Positions 16,801-27,109 are shown, numbered from the stretch's first letter. The stretch: 64,000 bases of DNA from Vibrio injensis (GCF_001895205.1 NZ_BDJF01000016.1:682001-746000); one strand, 5' to 3'. Numbers and translations are program-made. The notes: generated by a model from the letters alone, not told the origin.

Positions 16801-17676
16801 TTGTTGAATTCTCGATTGCTCTCTTATTTGGCCATTTTTTTCGCCCTAGGCCTTCATGCAGAGCCACTCCACTGGCAAGCAACAAAAGGAAATTTGTCTT
16901 TTGATATTGTTGGGTCTATCCATGTGGGTAAATCATCCATGTACCCTTTATCAAGTACTCTTTATGAACGTCTCGTAACCAGTAACGGCTTAATTATTGA
17001 AGTCGATCTGAGCAACTCGCAAGCAGTCACCTATCCACCGCCTTCGGTAACCAGTCAACAAGTACTGACCACACAACAATATCGTCAACTGGTCAACGCA
17101 GCGCAATTACTCAAACAAGACATCAATCGATTGGCCAAGCTTCCGCCATGGAGTACCGCTCTACAACTGCAGTTTTTACATCTCCAGCAGTTGGGTTATT
17201 CTGCAGAACAAGGGGTTGACCTACATTTTATTCGCCAAGCCGAGCAAATCGGTATCGCGCTGCTTCCTTTAGAAACCGTACAATATCAAATCGATGTGTT
17301 AACGAATTTACCTAATGACGGACAAGAGCTATTGATAGCGCTACTCGATGAATGGGAAAACCAACACGGCATAACTGAATGTCTGATCGAAAGCTGGCAA
17401 AGAGGCGATAGCGTAAAGCTAGAACAGCTTTTAAAACAGACGGAGATGTCAGCTGAGATGGAAGATTCATTGATTACCAAGCGCAATCATCAATGGGTAG
17501 ATAAGTTAATTTCGCCAGACTTTCTGCCTTCATCATCAGGCCACTATCTCGTTGTTGTGGGGACACTTCATTTGGTAGGGAAAGATAGTGTGTTAACGTT
17601 ATTACAAGACCAAGGTTTTGATGTCATTCAACGTAATCAAAGCCAACAAGCAACTTGTTTTCCAGCTAAGCAATAA
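16801..17676 (+). CDS. TraB/GumN-family secreted protein
   Basis: 291 residues from a TTG at 16801, chosen because AAGGTGA lies 8 bases upstream; a GTG at 16789 would add four residues but lacks a good site. Signal peptide ends ALGLHA before EPLHW. The body fits the TraB/GumN family: an early GSIHVGKSSMYPL motif (~38-50), the EVDLS motif (~67-71) and a C-terminal VVGTLHLVGKDSVLTLLQ (~255-272). Conserved GxxH and GTxHLxG motifs are thought to bind metal, and related proteins are proposed hydrolases or peptidases. Physiological role unknown. Confidence 0.85.
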   Translation: MLNSRLLSYLAIFFALGLHAEPLHWQATKGNLSFDIVGSIHVGKSSMYPLSSTLYERLVTSNGLIIEVDLSNSQAVTYPPPSVTSQQVLTTQQYRQLVNAAQLLKQDINRLAKLPPWSTALQLQFLHLQQLGYSAEQGVDLHFIRQAEQIGIALLPLETVQYQIDVLTNLPNDGQELLIALLDEWENQHGITECLIESWQRGDSVKLEQLLKQTEMSAEMEDSLITKRNHQWVDKLISPDFLPSSSGHYLVVVGTLHLVGKDSVLTLLQDQGFDVIQRNQSQQATCFPAKQ

Positions 17677-17713
17677 CGAAAAAGCCCCAGCACAATTGCT
17701 GAGGCCTTAAATA

Positions 17714-17790
<77 letters not shown>

Positions 17791-17980
17791 AATTGATTTT
17801 TTACTTTAGATTAGCGAAAAAAGAAACTTCTCTGGTCCGCTATTCCTAAACTCAGAGATGCACTACAAAGCTGTGCTAATCACTGAATTGATTTTTTACT
17901 TTGGATTAGCGAAAAAAGAAACTTTTCTGGTCCGCTATTCCTAAACTTAGAGATGCACTACAAAGCTGCGCTATTCACCG
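17791..17980 (-). repeat. Two 95-bp tandem repeats holding remnants of the tRNA-Pro 5' half
   Basis: Reading leftward, each unit begins with a near copy of the tRNA-Pro 5' end (copy ends at 17980 and 17885, true tRNA at 17790; exact 95-bp steps). Each runs through acceptor strand, D-arm and the start of the anticodon stem. About 20 bases then replace the anticodon loop, the T-arm is absent, and a shared spacer rich in A and T follows. The outer copy keeps CGGTGAATAGCGCAGC intact; the inner one has changes (CAGTGATTAG). They cannot fold as full tRNAs and are best read as decayed tandem duplications. Confidence 0.85.
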
Positions 17981-18138
17981 TTCTATGGCGAGTATGTTAC
18001 CGATTCTTTTTTGTGAAGCAAGTCCTTTTCGACGCTTTTCAATTTTCCAGATGACGTTCGAACAAAACTTAAACAAAGCGAACAAAACGTGACTCAATGC
18101 ACGCAAGCTTAAGCATAAATGCAACTAATTAACTACAT

Positions 18139-18180
18139 TTGATCCAGATCAGCGTCAAAACTTGGGGAGGGTTTTAAGGT
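18139..18180 (+). promoter_or_regulatory. FNR-like box and promoter upstream of a candidate sRNA
   Basis: TTGAT-CCAG-ATCAG (18139-18152) differs by one base from the FNR consensus TTGAT-N4-ATCAA. Centred at 18145.5, it would sit at -41.5 for a start at 18187, the usual activating position. A -10-like TAAGGT lies at 18175-18180. The -10 match is modest. Confidence 0.5.
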
Positions 18181-18186
18181 GTCAGG

Positions 18187-18409
18187 GTCTTTAAACACTT
18201 TGTGAGAAACAGAGACGTCAGACCTAAGTAACGACTGGGTAATGCTATCCGCTTAATCTACAGACGGTCAGCCTCAGGCTACTTTTAGCCAGTTTAGTGG
18301 TTTACAAAGTGATCAAGGACAAATCTCCTCACTAGATCGCTTAGCTTCGATTGTTAAATAGTCTCACGCTATGCACCGAAGTAGATAATTTGTCTACTTC
18401 GGTTTTTTT
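18187..18409 (+). ncRNA. Candidate FNR-linked small RNA
   Basis: About 220 nt with no open frame of note, between tRNA-Pro and smrA, ending at a textbook terminator: an 11-bp stem ACCGAAGTAGA/TCTACTTCGGT (18375-18385 with 18393-18403) and a T run. Internal pairings include GGTCT/AGACC (near 18186 and 18220), ACTTTGT/ACAAAGT (near 18198 and 18305) and AGCCT-C-AGGCT (near 18270-18281). It does not resemble 6S, tmRNA, 4.5S, RNase P, Spot 42, GcvB, Qrr or CsrB-type RNAs as I know them. Existence is inferred from promoter-like, structured and terminator signals together. Confidence 0.5.
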
Positions 18410-18483
18410 AATAACAAACTGATCAACGCTTTCTCTTCATCGGTATAATCAACTTACAAAGCCAATTGCGAATTTAAGGTGCG

Positions 18484-19065
18484 ATGATGCCTAACGATGA
18501 TTTAGAACTATTTCAGCAAATGATGGATGATGTGAAACCACTGGCTCACGATGTCGCACAACTTAACAAACCGCATACTATCACCGAAGCACAACTCGCC
18601 AAACGCCAAGCAGCCATCACGTTATCGACGCAAGAACCGGATTATCTTTCCATCGATTGCGCCCCCATGCTCAAACCTGATGACATCATTGAATATAAAA
18701 AAGCAGGCATTCAGGATGGGGTGTATAAGAAACTCCGCTTAGGCAAATACCCCTTACAAGCACGACTGGACTTGCATCGCAAGACCCTAAAACAAGCTCG
18801 CGACGAAGTGATTCACTTTATCGCTCAATGCATAAAAATGGACTTGCGAACCGTGCTTATCGTCCATGGTCGAGGGGAGCGATCTACGCCACAAGCTTTA
18901 ATGAAAAGCTTTGTCGCTAGCTGGTTAACTCAAATTGATGAAGTACAATGCGCGCATAGTGCACAACGCTTTCACGGTGGAAGTGGTGCGGTTTATCTGC
19001 TGTTAAAGAAAAGTAAAAATCAGAAAAGTGAGAATCGAGAACGCCATCAAAAACGGCTTGGTTAA
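18484..19065 (+). CDS. smrA: Smr-domain DNA endonuclease SmrA
   Basis: 193 residues. The C-terminal Smr domain (~93-178) has the LDLHR motif (~97-101) and VHGRGER (~126-132), followed by HGGSGAVYLLLKK at the end. The N-terminal ~80 residues are charged and probably flexible. Homologue of E. coli SmrA (YdaL), which nicks DNA in vitro; biological role unsettled. AAGG ribosome-binding site upstream; a second ATG follows immediately at 18487. Confidence 0.9.
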   Translation: MMPNDDLELFQQMMDDVKPLAHDVAQLNKPHTITEAQLAKRQAAITLSTQEPDYLSIDCAPMLKPDDIIEYKKAGIQDGVYKKLRLGKYPLQARLDLHRKTLKQARDEVIHFIAQCIKMDLRTVLIVHGRGERSTPQALMKSFVASWLTQIDEVQCAHSAQRFHGGSGAVYLLLKKSKNQKSENRERHQKRLG

Positions 19066-19147
19066 AGTGCAATAACTGGTAAAATGCTCCGTTCATCTAC
19101 TTCATTTCATTTTTTCACCATTCCGTTGAGAAACGTCAGGAGTTTTC

Positions 19148-20146
19148 ATGTCATCGTTAATCGAAAAACGCTTAAATAAATACATTAGTGAAACGGGCTT
19201 TTGTTCGCGCCGTGAGGCCGACAAACTGATTGAGCAAGGTCGTGTAACCATTAATGGGCAACTGCCACCAATGGGCAGCAAAGTCACTGAACACGACCAA
19301 GTATGTATTGATGGCAAACCGGTCGGCTATAAAGAAAAACCCATTTATATTGCGTTAAATAAACCTACTGGCATCACCTGTACCACCGAACGAGATGTCC
19401 CTGGTAATATTGTCGATTTTATTGGACACAGTAAACGTATATTCCCCATCGGTCGCCTCGATAAACCCTCTGATGGGTTGATTTTTTTGACTAATGACGG
19501 CGATATCGTTAATAAAATTTTACGTGCCGGTAATAACCACGAAAAGGAATACGTGGTACGGGTCAATAAACCGATTAATGCAGAATTTATTCGTCAAATG
19601 TCTGCAGGGGTAAACATTCTTGATACCGTTACCCTACCATGTAAAGTGGTTCAAGAAACTCAGTACTCGTTTAGAATTATCCTTACTCAAGGATTAAATC
19701 GACAAATTCGTCGCATGTGTGAAGCACTGGGTTATGAAGTGTTTAAACTACGTCGTGTACGTATTATGAATATCACACTAGATGGCATACCGAATGGTCA
19801 ATGGCGTTATTTAACCGATGTGGAAGTCAATGAGATCCTCGCGATGTGCGAAGGCTCAGTCAGTACCGAAGAAGCCTCAAAAACCGATAGTTCAGGTCAA
19901 CAGATCCGCAAAGCCACCGATGCAAAATTGTTTGATAGTCGACAGGCGCAATCCAAAACCACCTCCGAAGCTCCCCATAAAACTTATCAGGGTCGTCAAG
20001 CCAATGAGTTTCGTCATGCGCCAAACTCAAAGAAGGGCCGAGAACAGCGTAAGCAACACGGTAACGAGAAACGAAACAATAATACCGATCGCGCTGCACG
20101 CCGTAATCCAACCCGAAAAGCCGGCACGCTGAGCTTGAAAAAATAG
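19148..20146 (+). CDS. rluF: 23S rRNA pseudouridine synthase RluF
   Basis: 332 residues. N-terminal S4 RNA-binding domain (~6-65), catalytic core with [10 protein letters not shown] holding the catalytic Asp (~103), and the [16 protein letters not shown] motif (~178-200). RluF modifies U2604 of 23S rRNA in E. coli. A Lys/Arg/Gln/Asn-rich tail of ~95 residues (~235-332) looks disordered and could add RNA binding. Followed by a strong bidirectional terminator. Confidence 0.93.
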   Translation: MSSLIEKRLNKYISETGFCSRREADKLIEQGRVTINGQLPPMGSKVTEHDQVCIDGKPVGYKEKPIYIALNKPTGITCTTERDVPGNIVDFIGHSKRIFPIGRLDKPSDGLIFLTNDGDIVNKILRAGNNHEKEYVVRVNKPINAEFIRQMSAGVNILDTVTLPCKVVQETQYSFRIILTQGLNRQIRRMCEALGYEVFKLRRVRIMNITLDGIPNGQWRYLTDVEVNEILAMCEGSVSTEEASKTDSSGQQIRKATDAKLFDSRQAQSKTTSEAPHKTYQGRQANEFRHAPNSKKGREQRKQHGNEKRNNNTDRAARRNPTRKAGTLSLKK

Positions 20147-20155
20147 CAGACCTTG

Positions 20156-20191
20156 AAACACGATGAGGAGCCAAGGCTCCTCATCGTGTTT
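20156..20191. terminator. Bidirectional terminator between rluF and upp
   Basis: Perfect 17-bp inverted repeat (AAACACGATGAGGAGCC and its complement) with a 2-base centre, in effect a 15-bp stem with a 6-base loop. Confidence 0.88.
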
Positions 20192-20220
20192 GTATCATTT
20201 AGCGAATTAAAAAAACGCCG

Positions 20221-20847
20221 TTATTTAGTACCAAAAATCTTATCGCCAGCATCGCCTAAACCAGGCACGATGTAGCCTTTGTCATTGAGTTTCTCATCAA
20301 TGGCGGCGGTGTACAGTTCAACATCTGGATGAACTTTTTGTAACGCTTCAATGCCTTCTGGCGCAGCGACCAAAACGAGCACTTTTATTTGATTACATCC
20401 TTTCTCTTTTAGAAGATCAATCGTAGCAATCATCGAGCCACCAGTAGCTAACATGGGATCAACCACCAGCGCAATACGCTCTTCAATATTCGATGCCAGT
20501 TTATTAAAGTAAGGCACTGGTTCAAGAGTTTCTTCATCACGGTAAATACCGACAACGCTAATTCTTGCACTAGGAATATGTTCTAATACTCCATCCATCA
20601 TACCAAGACCCGCGCGTAGAATAGGCACCACGGTGACTTTCTTACCTTTAATTTGATCAACAGCAACAGGACCATCCCAACCTTCAATGATCACTTTTTC
20701 TGTTTCAAAATCTGAGGTCGCTTCATAAGTTAATAAACTGGCAACCTCAGTCGCTAGCTCACGAAAACGTTTAGTGCTGATTTCACCTTCTCGCATTAGA
20801 CCCAATTTATGTTTGACTAGAGGGTGTTTCACTTCAACAACTTTCAT
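20221..20847 (-). CDS. upp: Uracil phosphoribosyltransferase Upp
   Basis: 208 residues from the ATG at 20847, the standard length. GGAG six bases upstream fixes this start over the ATG at 20853 and the upstream frame. The PRPP-binding loop is [15 protein letters not shown] (~128-142). Converts uracil and PRPP to UMP (pyrimidine salvage). Divergent from purM, sharing a promoter region with a PurR box. Confidence 0.97.
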   Translation of the reverse strand: MKVVEVKHPLVKHKLGLMREGEISTKRFRELATEVASLLTYEATSDFETEKVIIEGWDGPVAVDQIKGKKVTVVPILRAGLGMMDGVLEHIPSARISVVGIYRDEETLEPVPYFNKLASNIEERIALVVDPMLATGGSMIATIDLLKEKGCNQIKVLVLVAAPEGIEALQKVHPDVELYTAAIDEKLNDKGYIVPGLGDAGDKIFGTK

Positions 20848-20935
20848 TTTCATCTCCGGCATAATTTAAATAAACTTTTCGATTATACACGCATTTCCAC
20901 CTATTTTAAGCGTTTAAAGCTGGATAAAAAAACTG

Positions 20936-20951
20936 ACGCAAACGTTTTCCT
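20936..20951 (+). promoter_or_regulatory. PurR operator upstream of purM
   Basis: ACGCAAACGTTTTCCT, one base from the PurR consensus ACGCAAACGTTTTCGT, 64 bp before the purM start. Purine repression of purMN is well established in E. coli, where upp is also linked to purM. It may affect the divergent upp gene too. Confidence 0.85.
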
Positions 20952-21014
20952 TTTTGATTTAAGCCCTGTAGAATAGCGGCGTTTTCATATCCAATTAGAT
21001 CGAGGACTTCCCCC

Positions 21015-22055
21015 GTGAGCGGTAACAACACTTCTCTTAGCTACAAAGATGCTGGCGTAGATATTGATGCAGGCAACGCGCTGGTTGAACGAATTAAAGG
21101 CGCAGTAAAGCGTACTCGTCGTCCTGAAGTTATGGGTGGCCTTGGTGGCTTTGGTGCCCTATGCGAACTTCCAAGCAAATACAAGCATCCCGTTTTGGTT
21201 TCCGGCACTGACGGCGTAGGCACTAAACTGCGCTTAGCTTTGGATATGAAAAAACATGACACCATCGGTATCGATTTAGTGGCGATGTGCGTCAATGATT
21301 TGATTGTACAAGGTGCAGAACCCCTGTTCTTTCTTGATTACTATGCGACCGGAAAACTGGACGTCGATACAGCAGCGGATGTCGTCTCTGGGATTGCCGA
21401 TGGCTGTGTCCAAGCAGGATGCGCGTTAATCGGCGGAGAAACAGCAGAAATGCCCGGCATGTACGAAGGTGAAGACTATGATGTAGCCGGATTCTGTGTT
21501 GGTGTGGTTGAAAAAGAAGCGATTATCGATGGTTCAAAAGTGGCTGTGGGTGATGCACTTATCGCTGTCGGTTCGAGCGGTCCTCATTCTAATGGCTATT
21601 CACTGGTCCGTAAAATCCTTGAAGTCTCTGGGGCTGATAAGAATGAACTCTTAGCGGGTAAAACCATTGGCGAACATCTACTAGAGCCAACTCGGATTTA
21701 TATTAAATCAGGCTTAAAGTTGATTGCAGAGCATGATATTCACGCCATTTCTCATATTACTGGTGGCGGTTTCTGGGAGAATATCCCTCGTGTATTACCA
21801 CAAGGTACTAAAGCGATTATTGATGGTAGTAGTTGGCAATGGCCAGCGATTTTCACTTGGCTACAAGAGAAAGGTAATGTGGCAACGCGTGAAATGTATC
21901 GTACGTTTAACTGTGGTGTCGGCTTAGTGATTGCTCTGCCTCAAGACCAAGCACAAGCAGCGGTTCAACTGCTACAGCAAGAAGGTGAAACGGCATGGGT
22001 TATCGGTGAGATAGCTCAAGCACAAACCAATGAAGAGCAAGTAGAGATCAAATAA
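21015..22055 (+). CDS. purM: Phosphoribosylformylglycinamidine cyclo-ligase PurM
   Basis: 346 residues, full length, starting at GTG with GAGG upstream. Fifth step of purine synthesis: closes FGAM to AIR with ATP. Family motifs visible: GTDGVGTKL (~64-72), [11 protein letters not shown] (~141-151) and [17 protein letters not shown] (~245-261). purN begins 3 bp after its stop, so translation is probably coupled. Confidence 0.98.
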   Translation: MSGNNTSLSYKDAGVDIDAGNALVERIKGAVKRTRRPEVMGGLGGFGALCELPSKYKHPVLVSGTDGVGTKLRLALDMKKHDTIGIDLVAMCVNDLIVQGAEPLFFLDYYATGKLDVDTAADVVSGIADGCVQAGCALIGGETAEMPGMYEGEDYDVAGFCVGVVEKEAIIDGSKVAVGDALIAVGSSGPHSNGYSLVRKILEVSGADKNELLAGKTIGEHLLEPTRIYIKSGLKLIAEHDIHAISHITGGGFWENIPRVLPQGTKAIIDGSSWQWPAIFTWLQEKGNVATREMYRTFNCGVGLVIALPQDQAQAAVQLLQQEGETAWVIGEIAQAQTNEEQVEIK

Positions 22056-22058
22056 TTC

Positions 22059-22697
22059 ATGAAAAGTATTGTTGTTTTAGTTTCAGGAAATGGTTCCAAT
22101 TTACAAGCGATCATCGATGCTTGTGAGACAAGTATCCATAATGGCAAAGTAACGGCTGTTTTTTCAAACAAAGCAACAGCATACGCTTTAGAGCGAGCGA
22201 AAAAAGCGGGAGCCGCAGCGCACTTTATCGATCCTAAAGCCTATGATACTCGTGATGCATTTGACGCTGATTTAATGAAATGGATGGATGAATATTCGCC
22301 AGATTTGGTCGTACTCGCTGGCTATATGCGTATCTTAAGTAGTGATTTTGTTCGTCATTACTTGGGGCGGATGATCAACATTCATCCCTCATTACTGCCT
22401 AAGTATCCGGGATTAAATACTTACCAAAGAGCGATTCATGCTGGTGATGAAGAACACGGCACTAGCGTCCACTTTGTTACCGAGCAATTGGATGGCGGCC
22501 CGGTGATTTTACAAGCCAAAGTGCCTATTTTTGATAACGATACGGTAGAAAGCCTGACTGCTCGAGTACAATCTCAGGAATATCGGATCTATCCCTTAGT
22601 CGTACAGTGGTTTGTCGAAGGACGCTTAGCCATGACAAACGGCAAAGCCCTTTTGGATGGCCATATTTTAGGAATTCATGGCTACGCGGATCAGTAG
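22059..22697 (+). CDS. purN: Phosphoribosylglycinamide formyltransferase PurN
   Basis: 212 residues. Formyl-tetrahydrofolate-dependent third step of purine synthesis. Active-site region NIHPSLLPKYPGL (~106-118) with the catalytic Asn-His pair, and the Asp of QLDGGPV (~143-149). Second gene of purMN; ends at a bidirectional terminator. Confidence 0.97.
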   Translation: MKSIVVLVSGNGSNLQAIIDACETSIHNGKVTAVFSNKATAYALERAKKAGAAAHFIDPKAYDTRDAFDADLMKWMDEYSPDLVVLAGYMRILSSDFVRHYLGRMINIHPSLLPKYPGLNTYQRAIHAGDEEHGTSVHFVTEQLDGGPVILQAKVPIFDNDTVESLTARVQSQEYRIYPLVVQWFVEGRLAMTNGKALLDGHILGIHGYADQ

Positions 22698-22715
22698 CTC
22701 ACGCCACGAAATAGT

Positions 22716-22737
22716 AAGGGGAGTATCGACTCCCCTT
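22716..22737. terminator. Bidirectional terminator between purN and yafJ
   Basis: AAGGGGAGT/ACTCCCCTT 9-bp stem with loop ATCG, followed by TTGTTTTG on the plus strand. Confidence 0.85.
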
Positions 22738-22753
22738 TGTTTTGATGAAACTC

Positions 22754-23599
22754 TTAGCCTAACGGCTCACTAGGGGCCTGGTTACCCGGCTTGGCTTGGG
22801 CAAAGGCGACCGCAGTCAATTGATCAACGTTCGTCGCCACTCGCTCACCTAAATGGAACAAATTAAATTCGCCTGGTTTCATACGTTGCCATATTTCATT
22901 GCCCGTCAAAGGTTGAGTAGCAATCACCGAGACCACATCATTAGGCGTCGTCTCTTCTTGAAAGTTCACTTCAACATCTTCATCAATCAATGCTGCATGA
23001 CCAAATGGTGCACGACGAGTGATCCAGTACAGATGGTTAGTACAATAACTCATCAGATAATCGCCATCAGACAAAAGCATATTAAATACACCTTTATCAC
23101 GCAGTTGATCGCATAATTGACTAACATACTGGAATACCGACAGCATATTGTCAGGGATCTGCGGGTAACGCTGTTCTAACTTATCCAGTAACCAACAGAA
23201 TGCCGCTTCACTATCGGTTTGACCAACTGGACGATGACGCCCTTGCGCCAAACTCTGGTAATCAACCAGTTGACCATTATGCGCAAAAGTCCAATAGCGT
23301 CCCCATAATTCACGCGTGAATGGGTGAGTATTTTCTAAATTAACCGCCCCGCGATTGGCTTGGCGAATATGACTAATCACTGCACAGCTTTTTATCGGAT
23401 AATTTTGTACCAATTGAGCGATTTGTGACTGACAACTTGGTGCTGGGTCTTTAAACGTCCGAAAACCACGACCTTCATAAAAGGTAATGCCCCACCCATC
23501 ACGATGTGGACCCGTTTTACCGCCGCGTTGCATCAAGCCTGTAAAACTAAAACAGATATCGGTCGGAACATTGGCACTCATACCAAGTAATTCACACAT
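22754..23599 (-). CDS. yafJ: Class II glutamine amidotransferase-like protein YafJ
   Basis: 281 residues. Cys2 after the initiator Met is the nucleophile of class II (Ntn) glutamine amidotransferases, and the family motifs RDGWGITFYEG (~33-43), SHIRQAN (~76-82) and FAHNGQL (~108-114) are present. The protein has only this domain, so the acceptor reaction is unknown. It lies next to gmhA, as in E. coli. Confidence 0.9.
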   Translation of the reverse strand: MCELLGMSANVPTDICFSFTGLMQRGGKTGPHRDGWGITFYEGRGFRTFKDPAPSCQSQIAQLVQNYPIKSCAVISHIRQANRGAVNLENTHPFTRELWGRYWTFAHNGQLVDYQSLAQGRHRPVGQTDSEAAFCWLLDKLEQRYPQIPDNMLSVFQYVSQLCDQLRDKGVFNMLLSDGDYLMSYCTNHLYWITRRAPFGHAALIDEDVEVNFQEETTPNDVVSVIATQPLTGNEIWQRMKPGEFNLFHLGERVATNVDQLTAVAFAQAKPGNQAPSEPLG

Positions 23600-23664
23600 G
23601 GTTTATATCACTCCTAATAAACCATCGGCGATAAGATTGACATACCGTCAATCCATCACTCGAT

Positions 23665-24240
23665 TTATGCCATCTCTTTTTCAATCAATTGGATAACAAT
23701 GTGAATAATTTTTATGTGCACTTCTTGAATACGATCAGCATAACCAAAATGTGGCACACGAATTTCCACATCAGCAAGACCTGCCATTTTTCCGCCATCT
23801 TTTCCAGTAAGAGCAACCGTCTTCATCCCTTTCGCTTTCGCCGCTTCAATCGCTTTTAAAATGTTGCCTGAATTACCCGAAGTGGAAAGACCAAAAAGCA
23901 CATCGCCTTTACTTCCTACCGCTTCTACATAACGTGAAAAGACATAATCGTAACCAAAATCATTACTTACACAAGAAAGATGACTGGGATCTGAAATCGC
24001 AATTCCAGGATAGCCCGGACGATTGTCACGATAGCGCCCTGTTAACTCTTCAGCAAAATGCATCGCATCACAATGTGAACCGCCATTTCCGCAAGACAGT
24101 ACTTTCCCGCCTTGCTTGAAAGAATCGGCAATCATTTTGGCGGCAGCTTCGATTTGCGCGATATTGTTTTCATCGCTTAAAAAGGCATTCAATACTTCGG
24201 CAGCTTCGTTAAGTTCACGGCGAATTAAATCATGATACAT
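23665..24240 (-). CDS. gmhA: Sedoheptulose-7-phosphate isomerase GmhA
   Basis: 191 residues, standard length, one SIS domain with [18 protein letters not shown] (~49-66) and STSGNSGNI (~119-127). First step of ADP-heptose synthesis for the lipopolysaccharide core, in the cytoplasm. Divergent from fadE. Confidence 0.96.
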   Translation of the reverse strand: MYHDLIRRELNEAAEVLNAFLSDENNIAQIEAAAKMIADSFKQGGKVLSCGNGGSHCDAMHFAEELTGRYRDNRPGYPGIAISDPSHLSCVSNDFGYDYVFSRYVEAVGSKGDVLFGLSTSGNSGNILKAIEAAKAKGMKTVALTGKDGGKMAGLADVEIRVPHFGYADRIQEVHIKIIHIVIQLIEKEMA

Positions 24241-24450
24241 AATCTGGTCTCTTGGTTATTCTGCTGACAGGTAAGCTTCAACTAAGGAAACTTAGGTATG
24301 CCGTTGAGTTTACCCAAACGAGGCTATCTGTCGAGAGTCAGCACTCAACAAATTGACCTAATCTGATGTTATTTCCACTCCAAAATTGACGCTTGACGCA
24401 CAATTTACAGTTTTCTTTTCACTGAGATCACTTTTTGACCGATTTGACGT

Positions 24451-24499
24451 TTTACATTTCATTAATATATTGATTACAATCCAACTGGTTAGACCACCC
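24451..24499 (+). promoter_or_regulatory. fadE promoter with FadR-like operator
   Basis: TTTACA (24451-24456), 18 bp, TACAAT (24475-24480) form a plausible sigma-70 promoter. AACTGGTTAGACCACCC at 24483-24499 matches the FadR consensus AACTGGTCNGACCNGTT in its left half and central GACC, and lies on the expected start site, fitting repression. The right half is degenerate. Confidence 0.68.
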
Positions 24500-24539
24500 A
24501 ACCAATCAGGTCTCATTGAGTCTGTAAAAGGAAATAATT

Positions 24540-26984
24540 ATGGATATCTTGCTCTCTATACTTGGAGTCTTGTTGGTCTTAAGCGCTTGCTTATACCATC
24601 GCACTTCACTCTTTACTGGATTAGTCGCTTTAACCTTAACCATGTTTGGCTTAACTTTGTTTGGTCCAATAGGCTTCTTTGGCTGGGTTATCTATTTAGC
24701 AGCAATCGCTATTTTTGCGGTACCATCCGTTCGCCAAAGTTTAATCAGTGGTAAAGCTCTACGTGTCTTTAAAAAAGTTTTACCTGCTATGTCACAAACA
24801 GAGAAAGAGGCCCTCGAAGCGGGAACTGTATGGTGGGAAGCCGAACTATTTAAAGGTAAACCAGACTGGCAACAACTGAAAAATATCAAAGCTCCAACAC
24901 TGAGTGCGGAAGAACAGGCTTTCTTAGATGGCCCGGTTAACGAAGTCTGCGCAATGGTTAATGACTATCAAGTCACTCATGAACTGGCCGATCTTCCCCC
25001 TGAAGTCTGGCAATATCTTAAAGATCATAAATTTTTCGCGATGATCATTAAGAAAAAGTACGGCGGTTTAGAATTTTCAGCTTATGCGCAATCTCTGGTA
25101 CTGCAAAAATTAACTGGTGTATCGGGAGTACTTTCCTCCACCGTTGGTGTTCCAAACTCTTTAGGCCCAGGTGAGCTGTTGCAACATTATGGTACCCAAG
25201 AGCAGAAAGACTACTATTTACCTCGCCTCGCGGAAGGTAAAGAGATCCCCTGCTTTGCACTTACCAGCCCAGAAGCAGGCTCAGATGCTGGCTCTATTCC
25301 AGATTTTGGCGTGGTCTGCAAAGGCGAATGGGAAGGAAAAGAAGTACTTGGTATGCGTCTCACCTGGAACAAGCGTTATATCACTTTAGCGCCCGTCGCT
25401 ACGGTACTTGGCTTAGCTTTTAAACTACGAGATCCTGATGGCTTATTAGGTGATACACCTGAGCTAGGTATTACCTGTGCTTTGATCCCAACTCACTTAA
25501 AAGGTGTTGAGATTGGTAATCGTCATTTCCCGCTCAATGTCCCTTTCCAAAATGGTCCGACCCGAGCGACCGATCTCTTTGTGCCCCTTGATTTCATCAT
25601 TGGTGGGCCAAAAATGGCGGGGCAAGGCTGGCGTATGTTGGTGGAGTGTCTATCGGTTGGTCGTGGTATCACTCTTCCCTCAAACTCAACGGGGGGCCTA
25701 AAAACTGCGGCGTTAGCAACCGGAGCTTATGCACGTATACGTCGCCAGTTTAAACAGCCTATCGGCCAGATGGAAGGCATTGAAGAACCACTCGCTCGCT
25801 TAGGCGGTAACGCTTATGTGATGGATGCAGCGAGTAATTTAACCGTGGCAGGCATCGATTTAGGCGAAAAACCGTCGGTTATTTCAGCGATTGTTAAATA
25901 TCACTGTACTCATCGTGGTCAACGCTCAATTATCGATGCGATGGATATTGTCGGCGGTAAAGGGATCTGCTTAGGCCCAGCCAACTTTTTGGCACGCGGT
26001 TACCAAGGTTCACCGATTGCCATTACCGTTGAGGGCGCGAATATTTTAACCCGCTCCATGATCATCTTTGGTCAGGGCGCAATCCGCTGCCATCCTTATG
26101 TGCTAAAAGAGATGGAAGCCGCATACTCAGACCGTTCAGATGCCGTTGAGCAGTTTGACCAAGCTCTTGCTGGCCATGTTTCCTTCACGTTAAGTAACTT
26201 GGTGCGCAGTATTTGGTTTGGGATTACCGATGGCTATGGCTCGGCAGCGCCAAACAAAGGCCCCACCAAGCGTTATTACCAAAAACTTAATCGTTACAGT
26301 GCCAACTTAGCACTACTGGCCGACATTTCGATGGCGGTATTGGGTGGTTCACTCAAACGTAGAGAGCGCTTATCCGCCCGTCTTGGAGACATATTAAGTC
26401 AATTATACTTAAGCTCTGCGACTCTAAAACGCTTTGAAAATGATGGGCGACCAAGTGAAGATTTACCATTCGTTCATTGGGGGCTGCAAGATAGCTTGAA
26501 GCAAACTGAACTAGCGATTGATGAGTTCTTAGCTAACTTCCCTAATCCTATTATTGGTAAGTTGCTTCGCGTTCTAATTATGCCTATTGGACGGGTTCGT
26601 AAAGCGCCCAATGACCATTTGGATAGTCAGGTTGCTCAGATCTTGCAAACCCCTAGTGCTGCACGTTCACGCTTAGGACGTAATCAATATTTATTGCCAA
26701 CCGAACACAACCCAGCAGGTAAGATAGAACAAGCGTTGAGTATTATTCTCCAAGCTGAGCCAATCTTTACTAAGATGTGTGACGCGCTCAATCAGCGTCG
26801 CCCTTTTACTCAGTTGGATCAGCTAGCGAAAATCGGATTAGAGAAGCAGTTGCTTACTCAGTGGGAAGCGGATCTATTGATTGAAGCTGAGGCCCATCGT
26901 CTATACACGATTAACGTTGATGATTTTGACCCGCAGGAACTTGCAGCAAAAAAGTCTCACCCCAAACTCGAAGAAGTCGCGTAA
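24540..26984 (+). CDS. fadE: Acyl-CoA dehydrogenase FadE
   Basis: 814 residues, the long FadE form. Two to three hydrophobic helices at ~1-65 suggest membrane attachment. The acyl-CoA dehydrogenase fold follows (~110-520), with [13 protein letters not shown] (~240-252) as the flavin/substrate region, and a long C-terminal helical extension. First oxidative step of fatty-acid beta-oxidation. Good AAGGA ribosome-binding site. Alone in its unit, with a FadR-like operator upstream and a terminator after. Confidence 0.95.
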   Translation: MDILLSILGVLLVLSACLYHRTSLFTGLVALTLTMFGLTLFGPIGFFGWVIYLAAIAIFAVPSVRQSLISGKALRVFKKVLPAMSQTEKEALEAGTVWWEAELFKGKPDWQQLKNIKAPTLSAEEQAFLDGPVNEVCAMVNDYQVTHELADLPPEVWQYLKDHKFFAMIIKKKYGGLEFSAYAQSLVLQKLTGVSGVLSSTVGVPNSLGPGELLQHYGTQEQKDYYLPRLAEGKEIPCFALTSPEAGSDAGSIPDFGVVCKGEWEGKEVLGMRLTWNKRYITLAPVATVLGLAFKLRDPDGLLGDTPELGITCALIPTHLKGVEIGNRHFPLNVPFQNGPTRATDLFVPLDFIIGGPKMAGQGWRMLVECLSVGRGITLPSNSTGGLKTAALATGAYARIRRQFKQPIGQMEGIEEPLARLGGNAYVMDAASNLTVAGIDLGEKPSVISAIVKYHCTHRGQRSIIDAMDIVGGKGICLGPANFLARGYQGSPIAITVEGANILTRSMIIFGQGAIRCHPYVLKEMEAAYSDRSDAVEQFDQALAGHVSFTLSNLVRSIWFGITDGYGSAAPNKGPTKRYYQKLNRYSANLALLADISMAVLGGSLKRRERLSARLGDILSQLYLSSATLKRFENDGRPSEDLPFVHWGLQDSLKQTELAIDEFLANFPNPIIGKLLRVLIMPIGRVRKAPNDHLDSQVAQILQTPSAARSRLGRNQYLLPTEHNPAGKIEQALSIILQAEPIFTKMCDALNQRRPFTQLDQLAKIGLEKQLLTQWEADLLIEAEAHRLYTINVDDFDPQELAAKKSHPKLEEVA

Positions 26985-27050
26985 CTTCAAACGAGAAAAA
27001 GGGGACCACTCAATCAGAAAAAACAAGCGTTTAATACTTATCCGATAAAC

Positions 27051-27073
27051 AAAAAGGAGGCTCGCCTCCTTTT
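27051..27073. terminator. Bidirectional terminator after fadE
   Basis: AAAAAGGAGGC/GCCTCCTTTTT with a 2-base centre, T run on both sides (TTTTTTGTT on plus). Confidence 0.85.
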
Positions 27074-27109
27074 TTGTTGCGGTTATTTTCTCTTCTTAGC
27101 AGTTGTAGT

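Noticed and set aside
17791..17980. Tandem repeats with spacers, at first sight like a short CRISPR array
   Set aside because: Units are 95 bp with no variable spacers, and their repeated core is a tRNA-Pro 5' half.
18187..18409. 6S RNA, tmRNA, CsrB-like or Qrr identity for the candidate RNA
   Set aside because: No tmRNA ends, no repeated GGA loops, no Qrr core and no 6S-like central bubble arrangement are visible.
24386..24754. 122-codon plus-strand open frame before and into fadE
   Set aside because: It is out of frame with fadE, covers the fadE promoter and FadR-like operator, and its sequence is low-complexity hydrophobic.
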